64,000 nt of DNA from Syntrophomonadaceae bacterium (GCA_012840385.1 DULK01000078.1:1-64000), one strand, 5' to 3'. Shown: positions 52,523 through 62,231, counted from the first letter of the stretch. The notes: generated by a model not told the origin, from the letters alone. Made by a program: numbers and translations.

Positions 52523-53394
52523 TCGTAGATTCGCTCCCTGGCCATAACCTCCGCTAGGAAGGTCACGTAGTTCTGATAACGGCACCGGCTGATGATCCCC
52601 TTATCAATGGCGGCCTTGACGGCACAGTCCGGTTCCTGGTAATGTAAGCAGTCCAAAAAACGGCACTGCCCTGCCAGATCGCTTATTTCGGGAAAATAGC
52701 GACCCAGTTCCGTCCTTTTCATGTCAGGAAGGTAAAGATTGCTGAAGCCGGGAGTATCGGCGATAAAACCGCCGGCAACAGGAAGCAGTTCCACATGTCG
52801 TGTTGTGTGCCTTCCCCTTTTCAGCTTGGAACTGATCTCCCCGGTTTTCAAAGCCATCCCCGGTTCCAGGGCATTGAGGAGAGTAGACTTCCCCGCACCG
52901 GAAGGCCCCGCCACCACAGATATCTTTCCCTTTACCTTTTCCCGCAGGCTCTCTATGCCCGTTTTTTTAACGGCAGACGTAAAGATTACCTCATAACCTG
53001 CACTCCGGTAGATACCGGCAAGCTCTGAAGGGAACCGTCCGGAGACCAGATCCGCTTTATTAAAACAGATCAGAATACTTATTCTTTCTACTTCGCACAA
53101 GATGAGAAGCCGGTCCAGCAACTTTAGGTCCGGTTCTGGGTTGGCCAGAGCAAATACCAGTATCGCCTGATCCACATTGGCCACAGGAGGGCGGCTCAGG
53201 GTGTTTTTGCGCGGCAAGACCCTTTCGATGACGCCGGATCCATTTTCCACCAGGGTAAAGAGAACATGGTCTCCTACCAGGAGGGATTGTTCACTCATTT
53301 TCAGGCGCCCGCGCCCCCTGCACCGGCAGATCCCTCGATCCGACTGCACGAAATAAAAACCGCCGTACCCCTTTACAATCAGACCCTGATGCAT
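52519..53394 (-). CDS. rsgA: Ribosome small subunit GTPase RsgA
   Basis: 291 residues. The OB fold is followed by a circularly permuted GTPase with FNKADLV first and G1 GPSGAGKSTLLNAL near residue 170, then DTPGFSNLYL, and a C-terminal zinc motif in CRFLDCLHYQEPDC. It checks late 30S assembly. It lies between the PASTA kinase gene and rpe, as in Bacillus. Confidence 0.96.
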   Translation of the reverse strand: MHQGLIVKGYGGFYFVQSDRGICRCRGRGRLKMSEQSLLVGDHVLFTLVENGSGVIERVLPRKNTLSRPPVANVDQAILVFALANPEPDLKLLDRLLILCEVERISILICFNKADLVSGRFPSELAGIYRSAGYEVIFTSAVKKTGIESLREKVKGKISVVAGPSGAGKSTLLNALEPGMALKTGEISSKLKRGRHTTRHVELLPVAGGFIADTPGFSNLYLPDMKRTELGRYFPEISDLAGQCRFLDCLHYQEPDCAVKAAIDKGIISRCRYQNYVTFLAEVMARERIYE

Positions 53395-53410
53395 GAATAC
53401 CTCCCTTGAA

Positions 53411-55240
53411 TTATTCTACCGGAATTGTTCGCTTTAGCTGGTCCTGGAAGTAGATTAATATTTCTCCCGAACCATACACAACAAATTCTTTCTCAATTTT
53501 ATCCCCGGTCAGGTGTTCCCCTTCGTAGGCAACCCGGCTCCCGCGGGAGTCGTTTATTACCACTTTTACCACACCGGGGCTATTCACCTTGAATTGCAGT
53601 GGAACAGTATGCTGCATCGGGCCGGGACCCTGACTAACCCCAACATCAACCGTATCACCGGCCTTAACGGGAGTTCCCTCGCTTATGCTCTGACTGGAGA
53701 TGGTCCCCTGCGGATACTGGCTGCTCGATTCTTCTCTAATCACCCCTAAACTTAATCCCATCCTCGAGAGTATGGTTCTGGCCTGTTCGACCGTCTGCCC
53801 CAACAGGGAAGGCATGACCAGGTTGGCGGGGCCTTTACTGACTATGAGCTTAACCTCGGTTCCCTCCTTAACGTTCCGGTCACCGGGAGGCTCTTGGGAA
53901 ATAACAGTGTCTGCTTTGACCGTATCGCTGTTGACTTCGGTCACGGTAACCCGGAATCTGCCCTCTCTTTCCTCGAGCATCATTTTCGCTTCACTCAGCG
54001 GGAAACCGGTAACATCGGGCAGCCAGACAAGGCGTGCCCCCTTGCTCACCCACAGGTTGACGCCGCTGCCCTTTTTCGCCCTGAAGTTGCCCACCGGGTC
54101 CTGCCTGAACACAACACCGGCAGCGATATCGGCATTAAACACCTCAACGATTTTTTGCACCCGAAAACCTGCTTCCTTCAGTTTTGCCTCTGCCTGTGCC
54201 AACTGCATATGGGTCACATCGGGAACGACTGCATCTTCGACGAAAAACCACTTAGAAAAAGCCCATAAGCCTGCGGCAACCAGAAGCAGGAAGAAGATAC
54301 CTAAAGCAACCCATGCGGCGGGATGGAGACGCCGCCTGCTCCTGGAAGCACTTAGTTCATTTTCGGGATCGATGTGGAGGAAACGGGTGCGCTCATTTTC
54401 ATCGAACCCATTCTGCTCCACAACAGAGCCCCCCGCCAGAGCGTTTTGCATCTCCCGGGCAGAGGCAAAGCGTTGGTCCGGATCTTTGGCCATAGCCTTG
54501 AAAATAATCTCCTCCAGACTGCGGGGGACGGTCGGGTTTTCTTTGCGGAGTGAAGGTGGTTGTTCCTGTAAGTGTTTCAAAGCAACCGATATCGGGTTGT
54601 CGCCTTGAAAGGGCACATGCCCGGCAACGGTTTCATACAGAACAACCCCGAGGGAATAGAGGTCCGACTTAGGGCCCACCTCCTCACCCCTGGCCTGTTC
54701 CGGTGCAAAATAATGAACGGATCCCATCACCGTCCCCGACTGAGTTACCGTGGCAGCCGGCAAAGACAGGACCCGGGCCAAACCGAAATCCGCCACCTTT
54801 ACCCGCCCACCGGGCATAACCAGTATATTATGGGGCTTGATATCCCTGTGAATAATCCCCTTTTCGTGGGCGTGTGCCAGGGCGGCACACACCTGGATGC
54901 CTATGTTGATGGTTTCTCCCGGAGACAGCTTTCCCTCCCGTTTGATAATCTCTTTCAAATTAAAGCCTTCCACGTATTCCATCACCAGGTAGGGAAGACC
55001 GCCTTCCTCCCCCACATCATAGATGCTCACTATGTTTGGATGAGACAGGCTGGCGACCGCCTGGGCCTCGAGCTGAAAACGCCGTACAAAATCCTTGTCT
55101 TCAGCCAGTTCACCGCGCAGGATCTTGACCGTGACAATCCGGTTCAGGACCCTGTCTTTTGCCTGGTAAACGTTGGCCATCCCCCCTGAACCGAGCTTGG
55201 CGATAATTTCATACCTGTTGCCGAGAATTTTTCCAACCAT
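53411..55240 (-). CDS. prkC: Ser/Thr protein kinase with PASTA domains (PrkC/PknB type)
   Basis: 609 residues. The kinase domain has the glycine loop LGSGGMANVY, Lys39, HRDIKPHNIL (Asp133) and DFG (151-153). One membrane span lies near residues 309-330 (ALGIFFLLLVAAGLWAF). Three extracellular PASTA repeats follow, near residues 338-405, 405-475 and 475-545, with a further beta domain at the end. PASTA repeats sense peptidoglycan fragments. Usually a PP2C phosphatase gene stands upstream; here pbpA does. Confidence 0.95.
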   Translation of the reverse strand: MVGKILGNRYEIIAKLGSGGMANVYQAKDRVLNRIVTVKILRGELAEDKDFVRRFQLEAQAVASLSHPNIVSIYDVGEEGGLPYLVMEYVEGFNLKEIIKREGKLSPGETINIGIQVCAALAHAHEKGIIHRDIKPHNILVMPGGRVKVADFGLARVLSLPAATVTQSGTVMGSVHYFAPEQARGEEVGPKSDLYSLGVVLYETVAGHVPFQGDNPISVALKHLQEQPPSLRKENPTVPRSLEEIIFKAMAKDPDQRFASAREMQNALAGGSVVEQNGFDENERTRFLHIDPENELSASRSRRRLHPAAWVALGIFFLLLVAAGLWAFSKWFFVEDAVVPDVTHMQLAQAEAKLKEAGFRVQKIVEVFNADIAAGVVFRQDPVGNFRAKKGSGVNLWVSKGARLVWLPDVTGFPLSEAKMMLEEREGRFRVTVTEVNSDTVKADTVISQEPPGDRNVKEGTEVKLIVSKGPANLVMPSLLGQTVEQARTILSRMGLSLGVIREESSSQYPQGTISSQSISEGTPVKAGDTVDVGVSQGPGPMQHTVPLQFKVNSPGVVKVVINDSRGSRVAYEGEHLTGDKIEKEFVVYGSGEILIYFQDQLKRTIPVE

Positions 55241-55243
55241 GCG

Positions 55244-56644
55244 CTATAACCCCCTTCGGGCTAAGGCAGTTCTCATCAATTCCCTGGCGATGGGGGCAGC
55301 CGCTCTCCCGCCCTGTCCCCCGTGTTCAATTATAACGCTTACAACCACCTGGGGATCCCGGGCGGGAGCAAAAGCCACAAACCAGGCATGGGTTTTTCCG
55401 GTCGGATTCTCCGCCGAACCGGTTTTCCCCGCCACCTCAATCCCGGGAAGGGCTGCCGCGGTCCCTGTCCCGTTTCTCACAACCTCTATCATGGCATCCC
55501 GTACCTTGGCAGCTATTTCGGGAGATACAGCCAATCTGAATATTTGAGGCTGCGCCTTCCAGATAACAGATCCTTCATGGCTTCGAATCTCTCGCACAAG
55601 GTAGGGTTTCATCATAACGCCGTCATTGCCGATGGCTCCGGCCACCATGGCCATAAACAAGGGACTGACTACGATCTTACCCTGTCCTATGGCAGCCTCC
55701 GCAAGTCCTTCGGGTTTAGAGAAACTCTCCCTGGGAAGGGGAATTGTTTGTGTCGGCACTTCCAGTGCATAATCCTGACCCCAGCCAAAAGCAGCAAGGC
55801 CATCCGCGAAATCGCCTGCTCCCAGGCGAAGGCCGAGATTGGCAAAATAACTGTTACAGGACACCGCCAGGGCGCGTTTTAAATCCACCAATCCATGAGA
55901 GCGCAGGTCCTTTAAAATTCTACCATGAATTTTTATTTCCCCACGACAATCATATACACTGTCCTCAAGACCGGGAAACTTTTTCAACCCTGCGGCAGCA
56001 GTGACAATTTTAAGAATCGAACCAGGGGGGTACAACCCAACGGTTGCCCTGTTAACAAGAGGGCGACCGGGCTCCCTTTTTACCGTCTCCCAGTTTTTCT
56101 CCAGATATAAAGGATCGGGATCGAAACTCGGCGAACTCACCAGGGCGAGTATCTCTCCGTTCTTAGGATTCAGAACGACCGCCGCCCCGGTATATGGTGA
56201 GAGCAGATCCCATGCCTTCAACTGGAGCTGATGATCGACTGTAAGGTAAAGGTCGTTTCCCCTGATTCCCCTGACACCCCAGCGCACTTCGAGGCTTTTC
56301 TTGAGAGAGCCTTTCAATCCCAACAGTTGGTCATCGTAGGAGCTCTCCAGCCCTGTCTTTCCCAAACGTTTCGATTCATATCCGGTGATCTGGGCATAGA
56401 TCCTCCCATAATAGTATTTTCTGGTAAAATGCTCCCCAACGGGAAGACTCTCCGCTATCTTTTCGCCCCCTCTCGCAAAAATTCCTCCTCTCTGGATACG
56501 ACTCTCAAGGATCCATGGGCGAGGGTTGGCACCTTTCCGGTTAAGGACGGGGGCCCTCCAGACAACAAAATAAATAAGGTAAATTGCATACAGGACGAAG
56601 CATCCGATTATAAAAAACCTGAACCCTTTTATGGCCTTCTGCAT
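55244..56644 (-). CDS. Class B penicillin-binding protein (PbpA/PBP2 type)
   Basis: 466 residues. One N-terminal span (residues 8-28) is followed by a short dimerisation domain and a transpeptidase domain with SxxK at Ser209-Lys212 (GSILKI), SxN at Ser262-Asn264 (SCN) and KTG at 407-409. It cross-links peptidoglycan and is expected to pair with the FtsW/RodA-type glycosyltransferase encoded just upstream. The short length and order fit actinobacterial PbpA rather than FtsI. No PASTA domain is present. Confidence 0.92.
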   Translation of the reverse strand: MQKAIKGFRFFIIGCFVLYAIYLIYFVVWRAPVLNRKGANPRPWILESRIQRGGIFARGGEKIAESLPVGEHFTRKYYYGRIYAQITGYESKRLGKTGLESSYDDQLLGLKGSLKKSLEVRWGVRGIRGNDLYLTVDHQLQLKAWDLLSPYTGAAVVLNPKNGEILALVSSPSFDPDPLYLEKNWETVKREPGRPLVNRATVGLYPPGSILKIVTAAAGLKKFPGLEDSVYDCRGEIKIHGRILKDLRSHGLVDLKRALAVSCNSYFANLGLRLGAGDFADGLAAFGWGQDYALEVPTQTIPLPRESFSKPEGLAEAAIGQGKIVVSPLFMAMVAGAIGNDGVMMKPYLVREIRSHEGSVIWKAQPQIFRLAVSPEIAAKVRDAMIEVVRNGTGTAAALPGIEVAGKTGSAENPTGKTHAWFVAFAPARDPQVVVSVIIEHGGQGGRAAAPIARELMRTALARRGL

Positions 56645-56647
56645 CTT

Positions 56648-58306
56648 CTATTCCCCTTCGCCGATTTTGGTCAGTATTCCAAATAAAAAACAGTTAGAAA
56701 CAAAGGAACTTCCTCCATAGCTCAGGAAGGGCAAGGGAATACCCGTCAGCGGTATCAGGTTGGTCACTCCCCCCAGAATGATCAACGCCTGCAGGGCCAA
56801 GAGGGAACTGCATCCAAATGCCAGCAGGCGCCCAAAATCATCGGGGGTAATCAGGGCAATTTGCAGCCCCCTCCAGATCAAGACGGCGTAAATAAAAACA
56901 ACACCCAGGGCGCCGGCCAGGCCCATTTCCTCCCCCAGAAGAGGAAATATAAAATCAGTGTGCACAGCAGGTATCAATTCAGGAAAACCGCTCCCCAAAC
57001 CCCAGCCAAACACACCACCGCCTCCCAGGGCAAAGAGGGATTGGATGATCTGGTAGCCCCCGCTATCAGAAAACTTCCAGGGGTTGAGATATACCGCTAT
57101 CCTTTCCTGGACGTGTGGAAATATGAGAAACATGAGCCAGGCGCCGGCAGCAAAGAGCAAAACCCCGCTCAACAGGTAAGAGAGGCGCCCGGTTGCAGCA
57201 TAGACCATTGTCAAAAAGATCGCAAAAAACAGAAGGGCCATCCCGAGGTCGCGCTGGAAGACCAAAAGCAGAAGAGACAGCCCGCATGCCGCCAAAAGCG
57301 GACCCAGATAAGGCCAGTCGGGAATTAAAAAAGGCCCGAACCGCCTGGTCCCCCGGGTGAGAATCTCCCGGTTTTCATCGAGGTAGCCTGCCAGATAGAT
57401 AACCATAAATATTTTCACCAATTCGGAAGGCTGAAAGCGGAAAGAGCCCAAAGAGAGCCAGCTCCGGGCCCCGCCCGCTTCGGTTCCCAACAATATGGTC
57501 AATAAAAGAAAAAGAACCCCAAGGGCCATAAATAAATATTTGTACTCGGTTAACCTTTCATAATGACGCAAGAAAATACGCGCAATCCAGAAGGCGGCGA
57601 TACCCGTCAGGACCCAGTAAGACTGCCGAAGCCCAAAAGCAGGATTGATCCTGTACAAAAAGATCAGTCCCAGAGATGACAGGATTCCTATCAGCAAAAA
57701 AATAAGCGGATCCCCTCTCCCCTTGATAAAAGAAAACAGAGAACCCATGCTGAGAAAAAATGCTACACTCAGTAATGCGGCAAAGTGGTGCGGGGAAAGA
57801 AATCTATTCAGGTAAAGGGCTACACCCCCTGCAGCGAGGATCAGGCCCGGATAAAGAAACAAAGAAGAGATGCCCCGGTCTTCCCGGATCCGCGAGGGGG
57901 GATTGAAGCCGAACACCACCCGGCCAATCCTCAGCCTATCCCCGGGTTTGACAGGTGTGGGACCCACAACCCGCTCGCCATTTAAGAAAGTGCCGTTCCT
58001 GCTGCCCAAATCCTCCGCCATGTAAATCCCGCTTACCTTAAAGATCCTTGCATGTCGCAAGGAAACATAAGGATCCGGTATGCTGATCGGGCAGCCCGGG
58101 TCCCTCCCGATAACCGTTTCGTTTTCTACATCCCACTCTCTTCCCACCTTCACCGAAAAGCAGCCGGAAGCAAGTACCGCAAGGGAGTGTTTGGGGTTTT
58201 TTACCTTAATACCGGCGTGTTGTTTCAAGTACAGGAGCAGGGCAATAAAAAAAATGTAAAGCAGCAAGAGAACCACATACCTCAGGGCGAGTATGATCCA
58301 GAGCAC
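56648..58306 (-). CDS. FHA-domain fused to FtsW/RodA-type glycosyltransferase
   Basis: 552 residues. A membrane span at residues 5-28 is followed by an FHA domain at about 48-135 with Gly-Arg 67-68, Ser82-His85 and Asn104-Gly105, the phosphothreonine-binding residues. About ten membrane spans of the SEDS family then follow, with GAQ-like and LPFLSYGGSSF motifs near the C-terminus. SEDS proteins polymerise peptidoglycan. The first part looks like actinobacterial FhaB (anchor plus FHA) joined to RodA. The frame is open throughout, so it is one protein. The kinase encoded two genes downstream could phosphorylate a partner bound by the FHA domain. Confidence 0.9.
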   Translation of the reverse strand: MLWIILALRYVVLLLLYIFFIALLLYLKQHAGIKVKNPKHSLAVLASGCFSVKVGREWDVENETVIGRDPGCPISIPDPYVSLRHARIFKVSGIYMAEDLGSRNGTFLNGERVVGPTPVKPGDRLRIGRVVFGFNPPSRIREDRGISSLFLYPGLILAAGGVALYLNRFLSPHHFAALLSVAFFLSMGSLFSFIKGRGDPLIFLLIGILSSLGLIFLYRINPAFGLRQSYWVLTGIAAFWIARIFLRHYERLTEYKYLFMALGVLFLLLTILLGTEAGGARSWLSLGSFRFQPSELVKIFMVIYLAGYLDENREILTRGTRRFGPFLIPDWPYLGPLLAACGLSLLLLVFQRDLGMALLFFAIFLTMVYAATGRLSYLLSGVLLFAAGAWLMFLIFPHVQERIAVYLNPWKFSDSGGYQIIQSLFALGGGGVFGWGLGSGFPELIPAVHTDFIFPLLGEEMGLAGALGVVFIYAVLIWRGLQIALITPDDFGRLLAFGCSSLLALQALIILGGVTNLIPLTGIPLPFLSYGGSSFVSNCFLFGILTKIGEGE

Positions 58307-58309
58307 GGT

Positions 58310-59086
58310 TCAGCCCCCTTCGATCTGCAGCAAGTTCTCCCCGATCTGAATTTGATCACCGATCTCCACGCTTTTCTGGTCAATCCCGCTGCCGTTAACA
58401 AAGGTACCGTTCCTGCTGTTTAAATCGATGAGGTAGAGCTCTCCGTTCCGGTATTCCAGAAGAGCGTGCTCGCGAGATGCATTTATATCCGAAAGAACGA
58501 CATGATTTGTGCTTTTACGTCCGATCATAAAGGGGCCCTCCCCTTCAAGGGTAAATTTTTTGCCCTGATCGGGGCCTTGTATTACGCTGAGAATGATCTT
58601 TCTCCGTTCCGGGAACTCTTTTTCTTCTTTCCTAAAGATCATGGTATGATCAAAACGCTGAACATCACTGCGCTCCGGCTCGGGAACGTTTTCCTCGCTA
58701 TTCGGCGCAACTGTAGCATTATCCGTTGCAGCATAACTGGAGCGAACCCGAATTTCCCCAATTCCAAGAGTTCGATCTTCTTCGAAAGAAACCCTTGGCC
58801 TGCCGATCAAGGTAAATCCCTTTTCGGCCGCTTTATAGCTGATGTGCTCCTCCAGTTCCTGACTGAGCGCAGCTTGCAGGGGTGCGGTTTTCTCAAAATC
58901 ATCGGCTCCCAGACTGATTGTAAAAATATTTGGGGCATAGATGCGGGATACGCTGACACGTCTTTGCTGGGCCATTTCCCGGATAAGGGCGCGCGCCATT
59001 TCAACCGGTTGTACCTGGCGGGATGATTTCAAAAAAATGCCTTCCCAAAAGTTGGACAACAGGCGTTCCAGGTCCTGCAAACCCAT
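58310..59086 (-). CDS. FhaA-like protein: DUF3662 plus FHA domain
   Basis: 258 residues. The N-terminal DUF3662/FhaA domain (residues 1 to about 115) starts MGLQDLERLLSNFWEGIFLK and has RVSVSRIYAPNIFTISLG. A linker rich in Glu and Asn follows, then a C-terminal FHA domain at about 165-250 with IGRKSTNHVVLSD, SREHALL and LNSRNGTFVNG. FhaA binds phosphorylated kinase targets in cell-wall control in actinobacteria. It is the first gene of the cell-wall block, four bases after rsmB. Confidence 0.9.
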   Translation of the reverse strand: MGLQDLERLLSNFWEGIFLKSSRQVQPVEMARALIREMAQQRRVSVSRIYAPNIFTISLGADDFEKTAPLQAALSQELEEHISYKAAEKGFTLIGRPRVSFEEDRTLGIGEIRVRSSYAATDNATVAPNSEENVPEPERSDVQRFDHTMIFRKEEKEFPERRKIILSVIQGPDQGKKFTLEGEGPFMIGRKSTNHVVLSDINASREHALLEYRNGELYLIDLNSRNGTFVNGSGIDQKSVEIGDQIQIGENLLQIEGG

Positions 59087-59090
59087 TGTC

Positions 59091-60485
59091 TCACCTACCC
59101 TTCTCTGTCTTGCGCAAGCGTGCTATAAAAAAACCATCGGTTCCGTGCCGGTGCGGCAGCAACTGGAGATAACCGGATCTTGCCGTCCGGCAATCCTCTT
59201 CATAAACAAGCGGAAAGGGGATCAGGCCTGTTATATCCTCGAGCTGAAATCCCTCCGTTTCCCTTAAAAATCGGGCAATCACATCCTGATTTTCCTCCGG
59301 TTCTGTGGAACATGTGCTATACACCAATACACCGCCTGTTTTCAAAGTGATTGCTGCGCCTTTAAGAATCTCCAGTTGTTGTTGGGAGTAAAGTGATAGA
59401 TCATCAGGCGCCACCCTCCAGCGCAGGTCAGGGCGCCTCCTGATCACACCGAGTCCGGAGCAGGGTGCATCAACTAGGACATAGTCCGCCTTTCCCCGCA
59501 ACTCCTGAGGGATCAACCGGGCGTCCAGCAGCTGCCTCTCTATAATAGTAATACCCAACCGTTCAGCCGTTTCGGCAATTAACTGCAGTCGATGTTCATG
59601 TACGTCAAGGGCTAAGATTTTTCCTCTATTATTCATAATTTGGGCCAGATGCGTCGTCTTACCCCCGGGACCGCTACAGGAGTCGATAACAAAGGAACCC
59701 GCTCTTGGGTTCAGGACGAGAGAGGCAAGCATGGAGCTTTCGTCCTGTACAACAAAATAACCATCCCTAAAAAAGGGTAGCTCTGGCAAAGAAGTTATGT
59801 GCGACACCCTTACTCCCTCCGGGATATAGGGACTGGGTGCAGCCTCTATATTATTTTTTTTCAGTTCCCGGCAGAGCTTTTCCGGTGTTGTCCTCAAGGT
59901 GTTGCATCGCAAAACAAAGGGCGGTCTCTCATTATCGGCCTTGCACAACGATCTTGTTTCCTCTTCCCCAAAGCGCTTCAGCCAGCGCTCCACGAGCCAG
60001 TGAGGATGGGAGTATTTGATGCTTATGTGGAGACCGGGGTTTTCTCTTAAAGGTGGATAAACGATCTGATCCCGGTTTCGAACAACACTGCGTAAGATTC
60101 CGTTTACAAAGCCGGCCAGCCGCTCCAGCCCCCACGCCTTTGCCAGCTTTACCGACTCGTTGCAGGCCGCGGACGGGGGAATGCGTTCCAGGAAAAGCAA
60201 CTGGTAAACACCCATTCGCAGTATATTGCGAACAATATAATTCATCCTGTCGACAGGCAGTTTGCTGAATTGGTTGATCACCCAGTCAAGATTATTTCGC
60301 CAGCGTAGGGTACCGTAAACCAGTTCTGTTAGCAAAGCAGTATCGGAGGGCTTCATCCTGTGCTTGGAGTGAAGCTTCTGCAGAGCAAGGTTGGCGTAGG
60401 CCCCTTCCTTTTCTACCGCTAGCAGCACCCGCAGCGAACCGTCCCTGGCCGAATAAACGCGATGGAATAGATCCTGCTCCTTCAA
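59091..60485 (-). CDS. rsmB: 16S rRNA (cytosine967-C5)-methyltransferase
   Basis: 464 residues. The N-terminal NusB-like domain covers about 1-140 (LRMGVYQLLFLERIPPSAAC). The methyltransferase domain has the SAM motif VIDSCSGPGGKTTHLAQIM, VDAPCSGLGVIRRRPDLRW (catalytic Cys) and VYSTCSTEPEENQDV. It methylates C967 of 16S rRNA. Usually rlmN and a PP2C gene follow in Firmicutes; both are absent here. Confidence 0.96.
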   Translation of the reverse strand: MKEQDLFHRVYSARDGSLRVLLAVEKEGAYANLALQKLHSKHRMKPSDTALLTELVYGTLRWRNNLDWVINQFSKLPVDRMNYIVRNILRMGVYQLLFLERIPPSAACNESVKLAKAWGLERLAGFVNGILRSVVRNRDQIVYPPLRENPGLHISIKYSHPHWLVERWLKRFGEEETRSLCKADNERPPFVLRCNTLRTTPEKLCRELKKNNIEAAPSPYIPEGVRVSHITSLPELPFFRDGYFVVQDESSMLASLVLNPRAGSFVIDSCSGPGGKTTHLAQIMNNRGKILALDVHEHRLQLIAETAERLGITIIERQLLDARLIPQELRGKADYVLVDAPCSGLGVIRRRPDLRWRVAPDDLSLYSQQQLEILKGAAITLKTGGVLVYSTCSTEPEENQDVIARFLRETEGFQLEDITGLIPFPLVYEEDCRTARSGYLQLLPHRHGTDGFFIARLRKTEKGR

Positions 60486-60515
60486 CGGTGATGATCCACC
60501 TCAATAAATTGAGTT

Positions 60516-61283
60516 TTAGCCATTAGACATGGGAACAGATTTTAAAAAGTACAGCACCGCTTCTTCCACCTTCAGAAGATTTACACGGGTATTGAAGCAG
60601 GGCCCGTTGGGCCGTTCGTTGAGAATTCCAAGAACAGGCAGCGGGTTGGTGTCTTGAATCCCGCTTGCCAGATCTCTTTCACAGGCAATGGCGATAATAG
60701 CACGCGGTTTGTAGATCTGTACAAAGCGGCGCGCCAGGGTTCCACCTGTAGCAAAGGAAAGATTTATTCCATACCTGTCCCGCAGCGATAGCAGTTCACT
60801 CACCTGGCACTTTCCGCACCTTTTACAATTATCGGCGTGCAGCGTAATTTTGTGGGGGCATTCGGCGTTCTGGAGGCAGTGGGGAGCTAAAACCAGAATC
60901 TGGTCTGCCGCAAAGACCTCCCGCCGTGCCCGTACCAGTTGATTATTTACCTCGATAAAGGAGCCCCGTATTCTCTCCTGGCTGATTCCAAGGATTCTCC
61001 CCAGCATCAGGGCAACCGGAAACAAAAGATTGAGGGTTACCCGCATAGAATGCCGCAGGGATGGTATTGTCCTGGCGCTCCAGATGGTAAGAACGATACC
61101 CGCAATTCCGGAAGAGATCACTCCTAAAATAACAATTATCAACAGGCATACGATTAAAAGAATGATACGATTGATGGGTTGATCCCAGTTTATCATCAGG
61201 TAAGTTATAAAAATAAGCAGGATCAGGATCAACCCTACTGCCGCGCCCAGCAAACCTATAAACAGCCGCTTCTTGACGCGCAC
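60516..61283 (-). CDS. DUF116 membrane protein
   Basis: 255 residues. Two or three N-terminal hydrophobic spans (residues 8-30, 38-70) are followed by a cytoplasmic domain with a Cys-rich ITLHADNCKRCGKCQVSELL segment and AIIAIACERDLASGI, typical of DUF116. The Cys residues may bind a metal or iron-sulfur cluster. Function unknown. It regularly stands between fmt and rsmB in Clostridia, as here. Confidence 0.85.
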   Translation of the reverse strand: MRVKKRLFIGLLGAAVGLILILLIFITYLMINWDQPINRIILLIVCLLIIVILGVISSGIAGIVLTIWSARTIPSLRHSMRVTLNLLFPVALMLGRILGISQERIRGSFIEVNNQLVRARREVFAADQILVLAPHCLQNAECPHKITLHADNCKRCGKCQVSELLSLRDRYGINLSFATGGTLARRFVQIYKPRAIIAIACERDLASGIQDTNPLPVLGILNERPNGPCFNTRVNLLKVEEAVLYFLKSVPMSNG

Positions 61284-61292
61284 GGCAACCGC

Positions 61293-62231
61293 TTACTCTC
61301 CCAGCAGGAAACCCCGAAATATTTTATAGCCGCGAACAAATTCGGCACCGCTCATATGAGAACGGCCGGCCGGCTGCACTTCGGTGATTAAAAGCCGCCC
61401 ATTACCCGTTTGCACAGTAAAACCCGTCTTCGGATCGGCATCCACAACCTGACCGGGCCTGAAATGCTCACTAACGCCGTCCTCTGGCCTTGCGCGCCAT
61501 ATTTTGAGATTATTTCCTCTAAACAAAGTATACGCCCCAGGCCGGGGATTCATACCCCTGATCAGGTTGTAGATCCTTTTGGCGCTGCGGGTCCAGTCGA
61601 TTCTTTCTTCCTCCGCTTTAAGCGGAGGAGCGTAAGTCGCCCGGCTATGGTCCTGGGAAAGGCGCGGCGCTTTCCCCTCTTCGATCAGGGTTAAAGTCTT
61701 GAACATGAGAGCGGCACCTCTTTTCGCTGCCAGGCTTGCAAATTCACCGTAAGTCTCATCCTGGCCAATTTCAATTTCTTCCTGCAGGATGATATCTCCG
61801 GCGTCCATCTCCTCGTTTAAGTACATTGTGGTGATCCCGGTCCTGGTTTCTCCATTGATAATCGCTCTCTGCATGGGAGCAGCCCCGCGATATGCGGGAA
61901 GCAGGGATGGATGAAGATTGATACATCCTAACGGTGGTGTTTTCAAGATCTGGGAAGAGAGCAGCCGGCCATAGGCAACGACTACGATGACGGCAGGTTT
62001 TATCTGCCCGCTTGTGAGAATTTTCGCAAGTTCCCCGGAAGATCCCGGCTGGTAAACGGGAATTCCCGTTCCCTCCACATATTGCTTAACGGGAGGTGCA
62101 GCCAGTTTTCGCCCCCTTCCCCGGGGTCGATCGGGCTGGGTGACCACCCCCAGAAGAGGCCATCTGCTGTTCCGGAGCATCTCCAAAGTTGGTATTGCAA
62201 ATTCCGACGTTCCCATAAACAGGATGTCCAA
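61293..62231 (-). CDS. fmt: Methionyl-tRNA formyltransferase
   Basis: 312 residues. It starts MDILFMGTSEFAIPTLEML, with LHPSLLPAYRGAAPMQRAII (catalytic Asn-His-Asp region), MYLNEEMDAGDIILQ, and a C-terminal OB-type domain. It formylates initiator Met-tRNA. It lies 15 bases after def, the common pair. Confidence 0.97.
   Translation of the reverse strand: MDILFMGTSEFAIPTLEMLRNSRWPLLGVVTQPDRPRGRGRKLAAPPVKQYVEGTGIPVYQPGSSGELAKILTSGQIKPAVIVVVAYGRLLSSQILKTPPLGCINLHPSLLPAYRGAAPMQRAIINGETRTGITTMYLNEEMDAGDIILQEEIEIGQDETYGEFASLAAKRGAALMFKTLTLIEEGKAPRLSQDHSRATYAPPLKAEEERIDWTRSAKRIYNLIRGMNPRPGAYTLFRGNNLKIWRARPEDGVSEHFRPGQVVDADPKTGFTVQTGNGRLLITEVQPAGRSHMSGAEFVRGYKIFRGFLLGE

Noticed and set aside
53700-54608. 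302-codon plus-strand open frame opposite the PASTA kinase
   Set aside because: Ser/Thr/Leu-rich shadow of the kinase gene, no ribosome site, no domain.
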